DNA from: Cytophagales bacterium | GTDB taxonomy: Bacteria > Bacteroidota > Bacteroidia > Cytophagales > Bernardetiaceae | Length of the DNA stretch: 64,000 nucleotides | NCBI GenBank assembly: GCA_013299045.1 | Contig: JAAFJX010000001.1 | Coordinates: 186,001 to 250,000 of the forward strand | Direction: 5' to 3' | Position numbers and translations under genes: made by a program | In this document: in pieces, positions 33,501 through 42,439 of the stretch | Position numbering within the stretch: position 1 is the stretch's first letter | Layout of the letters: every line of letters starts with the position of its first letter | The notes under the pieces: model-generated | Told to the model about the DNA's origin: nothing | Seen by the model: only the letters and a program-made list of their open reading frames with translations | Databases searched by the model: none

Positions 33501-36500
33501 GACGCTAAAGACAAGTTGTCCGGCGCTGTTGCTCAAGCTGAGCATTTCGCCGCTATTGGTCAGGCCAGGAAAACTACTCATGCCCAATACGTTAATGCCA
33601 GGAAAACTATCCAACTTTGTACTGCTGCACAAGAGTAAATACTTCTTGGCTTCTATGGCTGCATTCGGCAAATTACGGCTGCTTGTCCCGTCTGTTAGGG
33701 TAATGTTTTGTAAGGAAATGAGGTCAGGAGTGGGGTTATAAATTTCTAAATACTCCACTAGTGGCAAACCTACTTTTGGGGATTCATCTGCCATAATTTC
33801 TGTGATAATCAATTCATTGGCTAGAGGCATACGGCCTTTGCCAAAATTGCGGCTATCGGAAGCAGCATTGCCAGAGCAGTCGCGAGCGCCACTTACGGTC
33901 AGCTTATAAAGCAATGTTTCCTTGAGCGGGCTGGCCAAATTCAGGCGCACGATGCGGTCAGACACATACAGAATGCTGGTTATGCTGGCACCAGCAATGC
34001 TGTAATTGGAAGTGCTAACCATGCTGAGGCTGTCCAACTTTTCTGAAAAAGTAACTTCTATTTGGGAGAGCGTGAGGAGTTCTAGGTTTTCTATGCGTGG
34101 CTTCGTGATGTCTGGTTTGGCCGCATTAACTGAGTTCAAAAAGCCTGGCGTTCCACCTTTAATATTTTTGGAGGCCAGCCAGTTATCGGCTTCGCCGCAG
34201 GGATTGCTGGGGTCTATCATCTCCAAAGACCAGCCGCCATTTTTTTTGATAGCATCGGCATACCAGTCGTCGTCATAGTCCACCGAAAAAATGAGTTGCC
34301 CGCTCGTATCGCGCAAAGAAAGCAACTCGCCTGTGTTGCTCAAACTCGGAAAACCTACAAGCCCCAAGGCATTGACGGTAGCAAAACTATCTGCTTTGGT
34401 GGTGCTAGTCAGGAGTAGATAAGCCCCAGCTTCCAACACAACTGCGGGAAGCAAAACGCTGCCTGTGCCGTCCGAAAGCCTAACAGCCCCCAAATTGAGC
34501 AATTTACTACTGCGGTTGCGCAACTCTATGTATTCAGCCAATGGTAAACCTACACGAGGAGACTCATCAGCCATGATTTCAGAAATCAGTAAATCAAAAC
34601 GCTTAGGGACTTCTCCTATGCCAAAATTAATGGAGTCAGGCTGGGTGTTTCCCTTGCAGTCCCGCACGTTCCGCATAATGAGTGTGTAGAGTCTAGTAGG
34701 ATCTATGAGGCTTCCAAAGCGTATTTGTACGCTAGTAGGGCTTTTGTAGGCAGCTGCAATGACCGTGAGCGAAGCGTCCAGTAAACTATAATTGGCCACA
34801 TTGACCATGCTAAGGCTATCAGCGGATTCGTTCAAGTAGATGGTGAGGAGGTCGGTGGGCTGTACGGTAGCGCTTAAAATTTTTGGCCCTACAGCATCAG
34901 CAATCGCGCCGTTTACGGAATTAACTTTGGAGGGAGTGCCGCCCAAGCTATCTACGGAAGCACGCCAGTTATTTGCGCCCGTGCAAGCAGACAACAAATC
35001 TATACGTTCTAAAGACCAACCGCCAAGTTTCTTTATAGGGTCGCCATACCAGTCGTCATCAAAAACTACACTAGTAATGATTGTGCTGTCTGAACGCAGC
35101 AGGCGAATGGCCTCACCCGAATTAGTCAGAGAAAGCCACGAAGCTAAACCTAGGCGCGCTCCAAAAACAGTGAAACTATCTACGGCTGCCAAGGGGCAGA
35201 GCGTCAAGTAAGCACCAGCCGGAAGCGTATAGCTTGGTAAAGTTGTTTGGCCGCTGCCGTCTTGAAGAAGAACTCCCAATAAATTTTTGGGCGAAGTAGT
35301 GGGGTTATAAATTTCAATAAATTCTACCAAAGGCAAGCCTTTTTTAGGGCTCTCATCTGCAAAAATTTCTGTGATGATTAACTCTCCTGCTGCTGGCTGT
35401 ATGGGGCGTGAAAAAGTTAAGTTTTGAGTCCCCATTTCATTGCCCAGCAAGTCGCGAACGCTTTTTACACTCAAAGTGTAAGTAGTTCCGAAGGCAAAAT
35501 TGCTGGTAAAAGTAAGTGTTACGGTTCGTTTGTCTGTACCCAAAACAGCACTTAAGGGCAATCCAAAACCCAAACTCACCGAATAATGGTTGAGGGCTTC
35601 AGCCGTAACTTCGTCCAGATTCTCAGAAAAAACCAATCTTAGTGTTTTGGGGCTGGTGAGTTCCAGAGTTAGTACGGTAGGTGGCACGTTGTCATAAACA
35701 AAACTATGTGTGGAAATGGGTGCTACTTGACCATTTATAAGACTACACCAGCCTGCTGTAAGGGTGTAAGTGATGCCTGCCGAAAAATTGGGCGCAAACG
35801 ACAAGTGTACCAAACTCAAGTTGCTGGCATCACGTATGGCAGAAGCAGGCGCACCTACAGTGGGGCTGACGCTGTATTTGGTTTCATCTTCAGCATCTGC
35901 TAGGGTTACGTCCGAACTGAAATAAACGTCCAATAAGTTTGCAGAAATTACTCGCACTTCAGTAATACGCACCTGATACACGAAGTTGTCTGTAGCTGCT
36001 ACAGTTATCGCGTTGCCAAATAAATCTTGCACATTCAACACGCTCAGGGTGTAAGATGTTCCTATAGCCATAGTGGCTGCAAAATCGAGTTCTACGGTAT
36101 TGGCCGATACAACCGTAACCGCAGTAGGTGTGCCAAGAGTAGCCACGCTATAATTTGCCAAGACACTTGCCGTAGCAGGCGTTACTGGCTCAGAAAACTG
36201 GACTCTAATTTTTTGGCGAGAAAGCACCCAAATACGCGCAATGGTGGGGCTTTTGGTGCTAAAATTTAAAACCTGGGGCGGACTCATGGCATTGCCGAGC
36301 AAATCCCGAACATTGGATACTGTGAGCGTTAGAGCAGCGAAGTCGCCAAGGCCGCCTGCAAATGTAAGTGTTACAACCCGTGCGTCAAAGGGCGACAAGG
36401 TGGCCGTTGTAGGTGAACCTATGCCAGCACTCACTGCGTAGTTGGCAAGGGTAGTAGCTGAAGGATTTTGAACAAACTCACTGAAGGTCAGTTCAATGGT

Positions 36501-38111
36501 ATTGTTGTTCAGAATACGCAGTTTAACAACCGTAGGCTTGTTGTTGTCAAACATAAAATCCCGCGTTCGTGTGGTCATTTCATTACCAACCAAGTCCGTT
36601 ACATTGCGGATATTAAGCTGGTATATTTGTTCTACCACAAAACTAAACGGGAACGTAAGTAGCACAATACGAGGGTCAGTGGCATCACGGACGGCACTGG
36701 TGGGTAAGCCTAAACCCAAAACTTCATAGTTGTTGATAATTTGTGCGGTAGTTAAGTCCACTACCTCATCAAAAACCACACGCACTTGGTTGGCCGAAAG
36801 CGCGATTACGCAACCACTGGCGCACACGTCGGGGCGGTCGGTGTCGTAACGAAAAGTTCCGCTGATGCTTGGTGTAATGGGGTTTAAGGCCAAATCACGG
36901 ACGTTATTAATCGTCAAGATTTGATTCGTGTTTGCAGGGAAGTTATCTGTAAACGTCAAATGAACAATTTTGAAATCTGCCGCATCGCGCAGGGCAGAGG
37001 CAGGCGTTGGCAAGCCCAAACTTTTGCTGTAATTAGTTTCTACTTCGGCGCTCAAGGCTTGCACAGCTTCATTGAAATACACGTCAAGTGCATTGGCCGA
37101 CACCACCTCAAGCTTGCTCAACATGGGTGGCAGCACGTCATTGAAGACAAAAGGGACTGGCATAGTGCCTATCATGTCGTTGCCAAAAAGGTCTTTAACA
37201 TTACTCACATTCACAGTGTAGGCTGTGGCGGGGGTGAAAGTTCCCGCAAAAGTCAGAATAACTTGGGTTGGGTTTAGTGGATTCAGAATGGCTGAAATAG
37301 CTGCACCAAAACCCGCAATGGTATAGTTGGCAGGATTTTCGGCCGAGGCTTCGTCCAATGGTTCATTAAAGTTTACCGCAATCTGGTTAGGTGCTGCACC
37401 TTGTGCAGAAATGGGCGCTGGTGGCGTAACATCATTATAGACTTGGAGTAGAAAATTATCAAACACGAAGTCGTTGCGGCGGCCAGAAGCTGAATAACGG
37501 TACTGCACCCCCGAAAAATTAGACGTAGTGTAAGTGGCATCAGTTGTTACGCCTTGCAATACACCGCCCAGAAAGATTTGCCAAAGCCCTGTTGTAGTCC
37601 GTACCACACGCACAGTGGCATTTACGGGGCTAGTCAGGCTGGTTGTAGAACCTCCGCTGAGAGGTAGCTCAGTAATGATACTGCCATCTTGACGGTTCAA
37701 AGTTATTTTGTCTTGTACTCGAATAAAATAGCCATTGAGCGGATTGAGTAAGTTGTTGGCATTGGCCACCAAATAAATACGGCTGTGATTAGTGGCATCG
37801 GGTGGTGAGGGTGTTACAAATAATAGCTGAGTAGAAAATTGCCACTCGTAATGATTAGTGGCCATATTGATGCTTGCGGCGGTCGTCAGGTAAGCAAAGC
37901 GTGTGCCTGAACCAGTAGCAGCCAGAGCGGTTTGTAGCTGGAAGCTAGGGTTTACAGTAAAACCCTCGGCAGGGCCTACTGTGCTGCCGCCAGTCCAAGT
38001 TGGTGCTGTCGTATAGTTACCGTCTGTAAAGTTATCAGAAACAATCACTTGGGCATGAAGGCTGCCTAGAAAGCTGCCAAAAGCCATTAAGAGGGCGTAT
38101 AAGTGTTTCAT
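30597..38111 (-). CDS. Giant secreted protein with Ig-like repeats, six lamin-tail domains and C-terminal sorting domain
   Basis: 2504 residues. Signal peptide 1-20. Residues about 22-225 look like a laminin-G/concanavalin-like domain (VSDNFTDGNYT at the start). Then come seven Ig-like domains of about 95 residues (each with 'PPxxxxxxxxxxxxLxVxFxE' and 'YTxxVxNVxDLxGN'). From about 907 a repeated pair of lamin-tail domain (ELIITEIFADESP, ESP or PSP, 'GGWSLExIDxxxPC', 'NWxAS') and Ig-like domain has a period of about 262 residues, at about 907, 1171, 1432, 1694 and 1957; a sixth lamin-tail domain is at about 2225. The end (from 2402: FTPNGDGMNDFVQIDY, WDGVTDAG, IGYYLITI) is the gliding-associated/T9SS type sorting domain. 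It is likely an adhesin or matrix protein on the cell surface. T9SS genes are not in the window. Confidence 0.9.
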   Translation of the reverse strand: MKHLYALLMAFGSFLGSLHAQVIVSDNFTDGNYTTAPTWTGGSTVGPAEGFTVNPSFQLQTALAATGSGTRFAYLTTAASINMATNHYEWQFSTQLLFVTPSPPDATNHSRIYLVANANNLLNPLNGYFIRVQDKITLNRQDGSIITELPLSGGSTTSLTSPVNATVRVVRTTTGLWQIFLGGVLQGVTTDATYTTSNFSGVQYRYSASGRRNDFVFDNFLLQVYNDVTPPAPISAQGAAPNQIAVNFNEPLDEASAENPANYTIAGFGAAISAILNPLNPTQVILTFAGTFTPATAYTVNVSNVKDLFGNDMIGTMPVPFVFNDVLPPMLSKLEVVSANALDVYFNEAVQALSAEVETNYSKSLGLPTPASALRDAADFKIVHLTFTDNFPANTNQILTINNVRDLALNPITPSISGTFRYDTDRPDVCASGCVIALSANQVRVVFDEVVDLTTAQIINNYEVLGLGLPTSAVRDATDPRIVLLTFPFSFVVEQIYQLNIRNVTDLVGNEMTTRTRDFMFDNNKPTVVKLRILNNNTIELTFSEFVQNPSATTLANYAVSAGIGSPTTATLSPFDARVVTLTFAGGLGDFAALTLTVSNVRDLLGNAMSPPQVLNFSTKSPTIARIWVLSRQKIRVQFSEPVTPATASVLANYSVATLGTPTAVTVVSANTVELDFAATMAIGTSYTLSVLNVQDLFGNAITVAATDNFVYQVRITEVRVISANLLDVYFSSDVTLADAEDETKYSVSPTVGAPASAIRDASNLSLVHLSFAPNFSAGITYTLTAGWCSLINGQVAPISTHSFVYDNVPPTVLTLELTSPKTLRLVFSENLDEVTAEALNHYSVSLGFGLPLSAVLGTDKRTVTLTFTSNFAFGTTYTLSVKSVRDLLGNEMGTQNLTFSRPIQPAAGELIITEIFADESPKKGLPLVEFIEIYNPTTSPKNLLGVLLQDGSGQTTLPSYTLPAGAYLTLCPLAAVDSFTVFGARLGLASWLSLTNSGEAIRLLRSDSTIITSVVFDDDWYGDPIKKLGGWSLERIDLLSACTGANNWRASVDSLGGTPSKVNSVNGAIADAVGPKILSATVQPTDLLTIYLNESADSLSMVNVANYSLLDASLTVIAAAYKSPTSVQIRFGSLIDPTRLYTLIMRNVRDCKGNTQPDSINFGIGEVPKRFDLLISEIMADESPRVGLPLAEYIELRNRSSKLLNLGAVRLSDGTGSVLLPAVVLEAGAYLLLTSTTKADSFATVNALGLVGFPSLSNTGELLSLRDTSGQLIFSVDYDDDWYADAIKKNGGWSLEMIDPSNPCGEADNWLASKNIKGGTPGFLNSVNAAKPDITKPRIENLELLTLSQIEVTFSEKLDSLSMVSTSNYSIAGASITSILYVSDRIVRLNLASPLKETLLYKLTVSGARDCSGNAASDSRNFGKGRMPLANELIITEIMADESPKVGLPLVEYLEIYNPTPDLISLQNITLTDGTSSRNLPNAAIEAKKYLLLCSSTKLDSFPGINVLGMSSFPGLTNSGEMLSLSNSAGQLVFSVSYSDDWYRDATKALGGWSLEMIDPSNFCGEADNWRASKNSLGGTPAAENSVLASNPDTLRPAISSVVLVSDTLLRLSFSEKMDSLSLLTVANYSLNKGLTIKRLTWIDATTLAISFLPKIALSTIYDLKAKGVRDCSGNASLEQTFSFGRGVAPAPNDLLITEIFADPSPKIGLPEREFLEIHNNSDKILELGGLLLIDAGGFCTLPNTVLLPRQYAVVCGTSSVSAFASFGTVIGVTGFPSLDNEGEKLLLRSANGQLLFSVDYDYNWYADPAKKAGGWTLEMKDLNSPCIEAGNWLASENTLGGTPAAPNSMTGAVTDLVPPILEQVLALSDTLLELRFSEKLDSLSQINATNYLLSDGLSLKRLEFLNDRTLRLALSPKLVLNKAYKLTVRGIKDCSGNSIEEVLWPFGLGVVPKFNELIITEVMCDPSPVIKLPETEYLEIYNPTDKILSLGGLLLSDEAETVVLPFQSLQPQSYWILCPSSSVNALKAFSPNVIGLSNWTSLDNAGEQIRLRSADGKLIHDLNYLDDWYNSTEKQEGGWSLEMIDPNNPCASSANWTASEHPKGGTPGKENSVLGSFPDNRPPKLLRADAIDPLTVRLLFDEKLDSLQLTNFGTITLDKGLSKASLVGVPSNLAEAKLTLTTPMSPRTVYTVQIAQITDCVGNLIGSENNSATFVLPEQGDSSDVVLNEILFDPPVGGTDFVEIYNRSEKFINLKGWKLTSFRDGKLYTPKVLSEDDLVLPPQGYLAISRDNNLLLGQYPNGKAANFWSISSLPSYSDAQGTAILQSNTGQIVDRFDYDKDYHLDLIRDREGVSLERIHFNKPTNDRNNWHSAAATIGYGTPGYLNSQYVGENGSSQNQDCFALSADIFTPNGDGMNDFVQIDYTCADLGTIADINVYDMKGRLLRKLVQNRLISTSGGSLTWDGVTDAGQKAPIGYYLITIQTYNLSGKTNVLRKKVAVSF

Positions 38112-38120
38112 GTTTATTGG

Positions 38121-38163
38121 GCGCTAATGGATTGCAAATTACACTATTTTAGCGCAATACAAA
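38121..38163 (-). promoter_or_regulatory. Candidate promoter and 7-bp inverted repeat of the giant gene
   Basis: On the minus strand TTTG (38160-38163), 18 bp and TAATTTGC (38134-38141) approach the consensus with one base missing in the -7 box. GCGCTAA (38121-38127) and TTAGCGC (38149-38155) form an inverted repeat around the -7 box, a possible operator. Confidence 0.4.
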
Positions 38164-38218
38164 GTGAACACAAGATTAAATTTTGACTGACAACAGGTAA
38201 AAAAATAGCCTCTTAATT

Positions 38219-38682
38219 AGTTGTCCCTTAAAAAGTCGGCATAAGAACAAGCACATCAATTGATTGATATAATTTATCTGCTTTAGGAACACCCTCATGA
38301 TTTTGGGTGGCTTTTTCTCTCTACTTTTTGCCTTGATGCAGAACTGAAGCGCGAGCTGAAAGTTCCGACCGTAGGGCATAGCAAAAAAATCAAGCCTCGC
38401 AAAAGGCCAATTTAGATGAAAAAACAGGCTTTTCCATCTAAAACAGCGAATGGCTTTTCCTTTGATTCATTCTTTTATAAAACATGATTGCACAGAAAAT
38501 CTCATTCTCTGACCTTTGAGCCATTCGCTTTTGTCTGATGCGAGGCGTGGCAGGACTTACAAAGCCCTTGAGGTATTACCAGTTTCTTGACAAAATAGGC
38601 TAAAAACTAAAATGTTTTAAAGTCGAAATTCTTGTTTAACTTACTGGCAATAAACGTCTTAAATGTATTTTAAGGGAAGACT
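38219..38682 (+). mobile_element. Repeat R5: long MITE copy with both ends, type-2 arm, 464 bp
   Basis: It begins AGTTGTCCCTTAAAAAGT and ends ATTTTAAGGGAAGACT; each end has one change from the 15-bp repeat. The left arm is type 2 (GCATAAGAACAAGCACATC). The core keeps all three stems, with one mismatch in hairpin 1 and perfect 11-bp and 7-bp stems. Outside, CCTCTTAATTAG precedes it as in R3. No target duplication is visible. It separates the giant gene from the SUMF1-like gene. Confidence 0.85.
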
Positions 38683-38710
38683 ATGTACTAAATTGAGGAC
38701 TCTTTCTCTG

Positions 38711-39388
38711 TTATAGTACTTTGCTGCGCGCAATTCTAAAACCAAGGTCGTCTATGCTAAACTTGAATGGGTGGCTTCTGCGACGGGTGGTAGCCATAAC
38801 ACTGCGCTCTTGGTCGCACCAGCCTCCGCCTCTAAAAACTCTATAAGAGCCATAAACATCTGCGTCGTAAACGTCCGAGCACCATTCCCACACGTTTCCC
38901 AGCATATCGTAGAACCCCCACGCATTGGGTGTTTTTTGGCCAACATCGTGCGTTTGATTGGCTGAATTGCCTTTGTACCAAGCTATTTTGTCTAATGGTG
39001 CGTATCTGATACCATCTGAACCAGCGCGACAAGCATACTCCCATTCAGCCTCGGTAGGTAGGCGAAAGCCACTAAGGCTTGCATCAAAAGCAATAAGCTC
39101 GTTGGAAACACAGGTGTAAACTGGCTGCAAGCCACTTTCGGAGGATAAGATATTACAAAACACTACAGCCTCATGCCAAGTAATGCTTTCTATCGGGCGC
39201 AAACCACCAACAAAGGTGCTCGGATTTTGCTGTATAACTTCAAAATAAAAATTTTGCGTTACAGGGTATTGTGCCAAATAGAATGGCTCTATCTGCGCAA
39301 ACCATTGCCGCTTGGTGCGGTCGTCGCGCAGAGCTATCTTGCCTTTGGGTACTTCCAACATAGTTGGAAAATTTGGCCAGCGTTTCAT
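38711..39388 (-). CDS. SUMF1/formylglycine-generating-enzyme-like protein
   Basis: 225 residues. FYLAQYPVTQNFYFEVI, LPTEAEWEYACRAG, WGFYDMLGNVWEWCSDVYD and FRGGGWCDQERS define the FGE-sulfatase fold (PF03781). Catalytic FGEs carry a copper-binding Cys pair in the last segment (GGSxxCxxxxCxRYR). Here only one Cys is near the place, and the second is replaced, so sulfatase-activating activity is doubtful; many bacterial members of the family have other roles. No signal peptide. It is 74 bp downstream of the flavin-reductase gene and may share its transcript. The end lies about 30 bp from repeat R5. Confidence 0.87.
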   Translation of the reverse strand: MKRWPNFPTMLEVPKGKIALRDDRTKRQWFAQIEPFYLAQYPVTQNFYFEVIQQNPSTFVGGLRPIESITWHEAVVFCNILSSESGLQPVYTCVSNELIAFDASLSGFRLPTEAEWEYACRAGSDGIRYAPLDKIAWYKGNSANQTHDVGQKTPNAWGFYDMLGNVWEWCSDVYDADVYGSYRVFRGGGWCDQERSVMATTRRRSHPFKFSIDDLGFRIARSKVL

Positions 39389-39462
39389 GGTCTGTCTTTC
39401 AATAAATAGGGATTCAATTACGGCTATTACGTATTTTCGCCGAGTTGGGTTGCAGAAGTAAG

Positions 39463-40320
39463 CTAGTCCTGAGGCAGGCTCAGAAGCACTTTCCAGGCAG
39501 CGCGCAACTGCTTATCCGCTATGTAGTGTGCGGCTAGATGTTCGCCAACAAGAGAGTTATCTGCACTTAGTAAAACGTCCTCGAGGTCAGTTAGCGTAGG
39601 TAAGACCTCCACGTTGGCCAACTGGGCGAGCTCATTACCTGTCAGTATTCTGCTCTGTCTGATGTGTGCGGGTAGTGCGTCAATGCCTATGCCTAATCGT
39701 GTGATAGGTTTCTCTACTTCAAAAAGAGCTTCGCCAAAGGCTCTGCTATAAAAGTCAGCCCCCATTCGGCCTACCAGGTTGATTTTGAGCGGGTCTATCT
39801 TGCCGTTTGTGTCCAAAATGTCTTCACGTACATGAATCAAGAGTACTTCGCAGAGAATAAGATTACCAGCGCCACCACTTTGCCCCAAAGGAATCACTTG
39901 CGTTACCTTGCACTCAAACGCAACAGCAGCTTCGGCCACACGCGGCGGCTTGACCAATGCTGAGGGAACTTGAGTAAAACCTGCTTTTACAAACTCATTG
40001 ACTCCACGTCCATATTCAGTACTTGAGAGCGATACCTGATGCACAATATCCTCTGTAACAACATGAATAACCACTTCTGGCTGCTCCAAAACATTGTCTA
40101 AAGTATGTTTGGTGGTATTGTCGCGAACGCGGCGGGCGGGCGAAAAAATGAGTGTTGGCGGGTTTGAACTAAACGCATTGAAAAAACTAAATGGGCTTAA
40201 ATTGACCTCACCTGCTCTATTAATAGTGCTTGCAAGAGCAATCGGACGCGGTGCAACAGCCGCCAACATATAGGCATGAAAAGCCGCGGTGCTGATACTT
40301 TTAGGGTCTATGGTTTTCAT
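39463..40320 (-). CDS. Flavin reductase-like, FMN-binding split-barrel protein
   Basis: 285 residues. The N-terminal half is the flavin reductase domain: MLAAVAPRPIALASTINRAGEVNLSPFSFFNAFSSNPP carries the usual PRPI-x-x-x-ST and NLSPFSFF-x-x-x-SxxPP patterns that bind FMN. The C-terminal 80 residues are a helical extension without a recognised motif, so the protein is longer than the 190-200 residues usual for the domain alone. It is related to DIM6/NTAB-type proteins. The oxygenase or other partner it would supply with reduced flavin is not next to it. Confidence 0.88.
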   Translation of the reverse strand: MKTIDPKSISTAAFHAYMLAAVAPRPIALASTINRAGEVNLSPFSFFNAFSSNPPTLIFSPARRVRDNTTKHTLDNVLEQPEVVIHVVTEDIVHQVSLSSTEYGRGVNEFVKAGFTQVPSALVKPPRVAEAAVAFECKVTQVIPLGQSGGAGNLILCEVLLIHVREDILDTNGKIDPLKINLVGRMGADFYSRAFGEALFEVEKPITRLGIGIDALPAHIRQSRILTGNELAQLANVEVLPTLTDLEDVLLSADNSLVGEHLAAHYIADKQLRAAWKVLLSLPQD

Positions 40321-40806
40321 AACAGTTGAATGACTGCGCTAAGTATGAATATCGTTATTGAATTGGCACACAATTAAGGTTAATTTTTCTTGATGCAAAA
40401 AGCCTTTTTGTGAAAAATTTAATCGTTCAAAAAGTCAAATCTAAAAAAAAATTGTTTTGTTTCATCAAATTGGATTTGAATACGCGCCCACCCAAAAAAT
40501 GTTTCCCACTCAGTCATTTCTTTGATTGGCTCTTTTACGGAACATGATTGCATAGAAAATCTTACCCCATGACCTTTGCGCCTGTCGCTTTTGTCTGATG
40601 CGAGGCGTGGCAGGCCGTAAAAAGCCGTTGAGGTTTTGCCAGTTATTTGACAAAATAGGCTAAAAACTAAGATATTTTAAAGATGAAATTCTTGTTTAAT
40701 TTTATGATAATAAATACTTTAAATACATTTTAAAGGATAACTAATTATTTTTTTCAAGCACCCTTCAAGAAACAACTATCTAGCTCATTGACTGATACTT
40801 GAAGAA
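40321..40806. other. Intergenic region with decayed repeat R6
   Basis: About 190 bp before R6 is AT-rich with no gene or clear signal; the last 60 bp lead into the 3' end of the gene at 40807. Confidence 0.5.
40510..40742 (+). mobile_element. Repeat R6: decayed right half of the MITE
   Basis: From about 40510, TTTCTTTGATTGGCTCTTTT and then AACATGATTGCATAGAAAAT, CGCTTTTGTCTGATGCGAGG and TTATTTGACAAAATAGGC closely match the middle and right arm of R5. The end, TTTTAAAGGATAACT, is a mutated terminal repeat. Left arm, core and hairpin 1 are missing and the 11-bp stem is broken (CGCCTGTCGC). Confidence 0.7.
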
Positions 40807-42162
40807 CTATCCCTTTACGGGTTTGGCTTTGTTGCTGTTGCGCGCCAAAACAACGGCAACAGGCCCCAGAAAAATGGCAAAAATGGCCAGCACATAGTAG
40901 CCCACTTGCCAAAAACCTACCCCCGCACTGTACACCCAAATAGCGCCAAATACAGCCGGCACAAGCGCAATCAGAAAAGTGAGGCTCGCGAATCTGTCGT
41001 CCATATCCTTGATTTTTAGAAAAAATGCAGCCAATGCACCTAGCAAGACTGTAGCTACCAAAGCCCAAAATGTTTTATAAACATAGCGTTTATAGGCGCT
41101 GAGTTGCCAGTCTATGTAACGGTCAATAGCCTCATAGTAGCGACCAGCGCGCATATTTTTATTAAAAACTATGATTTGTTCATTGCTCAATGTGGCCAGG
41201 TTTGAACCTTCCACAAGGGGCGGGTCGGTGGGCAAGATGGCTTGGCAGTTGTTTGTAAAATGAAGATGCAGGCCATTTTCGGTATAGGTTGTTTCTTCAT
41301 CTTCGTTGTAGTAGGTGAAAGCAGGCAAATCAATCAGGCCATCTGAAATTTTGACTAAAAAGTTTTCGCGCCATATAGTCTTATTAAGTTTGGTGAGCTT
41401 ATTTTCTAGCTTTTGAGCCTGTTCAAGACTCAGCAGGCCAGCTGCATCTTCCAGGTAGCCGCCTTTGAACCCCACTAAGTTAATAGGCAAGCACTCTCCG
41501 CTAAGCGTCCTTATGCAAAGTTCCGTTAGGCCGTCCAGAATTGGGCTAAGCCATTTTTCGCCCATAAAGTCCTCTGTTTTGAAAGAACCACTGCTTTTTG
41601 TTTCTAGCGCCAGAAAGACATACTCATTACACGTCAGGCGTATGCTAAGTTCTGTTCTTTGGGTCAGATAGAGCAACTTGTCGCGGTTTTGCTTGGCCAT
41701 ATCGCCCAAATCAACATAAATTTGTTGGGCGCTAGACGCTCCCCCTATGAATAGGTCTTTATCGTTATGCGCCACACGACTAGCAGTGTCTGGTATATAG
41801 AGCTTGAGGTTTCCTCTAAAATAAACAAGAACGTCAGAAGGTTTTAAATCATTTTGTGTTCTAAAAGAGGAGCTAAAGTCAATCAAATTCCTTTGGCCAG
41901 GGGGCATAAAAACCAAGTACAACTTCTGTTCATTACACTGATTAAAAATATCTAGTTTTTCTTTAAAATAAGGCATAGCGGGAAAAGTGCCTGTTGTAAC
42001 GCTGCTGTCCAAGCGTATGATTGACTCAAGTGGTTTATTGTTACCAGAGTCTGTTTTAGAAACCAGTTTTTCAGAGATGCCTTGCCCATCAACTGTATGA
42101 GCATTCAGTAAGAGCCAAGCCATAAAAAGAAGGCTATTGAGACAAGAAAAACTTTTTTTCAT
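40807..42162 (-). CDS. Exported membrane protein of unknown function (451 aa)
   Basis: Signal peptide (LNSLLFMAWLLLNAHTVDGQG, cleavage near residue 27). About 330 residues follow without a recognised fold, with acidic and aromatic strands (DVLVYFRGNLKLYIPD, TYTENGLHLHF). Near the C-terminus are two to three membrane helices (FWALVATVLLGALAAFFL, then FLIALVPAVFGAIWVYSAG, then GYYVLAIFAIFLGPVAVVLA) and a short basic tail. So most of the protein is outside the cytoplasm, held by the C-terminal helices. TATCTTTA at 42166-42173 sits 4 nt from the start, one base off the -7 box, so a nearly leaderless mRNA is possible. No family is recognised. Confidence 0.75.
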   Translation of the reverse strand: MKKSFSCLNSLLFMAWLLLNAHTVDGQGISEKLVSKTDSGNNKPLESIIRLDSSVTTGTFPAMPYFKEKLDIFNQCNEQKLYLVFMPPGQRNLIDFSSSFRTQNDLKPSDVLVYFRGNLKLYIPDTASRVAHNDKDLFIGGASSAQQIYVDLGDMAKQNRDKLLYLTQRTELSIRLTCNEYVFLALETKSSGSFKTEDFMGEKWLSPILDGLTELCIRTLSGECLPINLVGFKGGYLEDAAGLLSLEQAQKLENKLTKLNKTIWRENFLVKISDGLIDLPAFTYYNEDEETTYTENGLHLHFTNNCQAILPTDPPLVEGSNLATLSNEQIIVFNKNMRAGRYYEAIDRYIDWQLSAYKRYVYKTFWALVATVLLGALAAFFLKIKDMDDRFASLTFLIALVPAVFGAIWVYSAGVGFWQVGYYVLAIFAIFLGPVAVVLARNSNKAKPVKG

Positions 42163-42439
42163 AACTAAAGATACGATTTAAGAAGCTGTAAACGAATAGC
42201 ACAAAGTTATGAAAATAATGCCTTATTGCCACACACGCTCCTCAAGATAATTTTTGGGGTATGAAAAGCGCTTGGCGAAGCGGAAAGGCCATAGAACAAA
42301 ATCAGTGTAAAAAAAAGCAGGAATTGACAAACGGCAAGCGCTTACGGCACTTAATTTTGTTGCTTGATTATAAAGAGCAAGGCTTCTTTAAAAATCTTCT
42401 TTGACAAACAAAAAAGAAATATATAACACACAAATTTCA

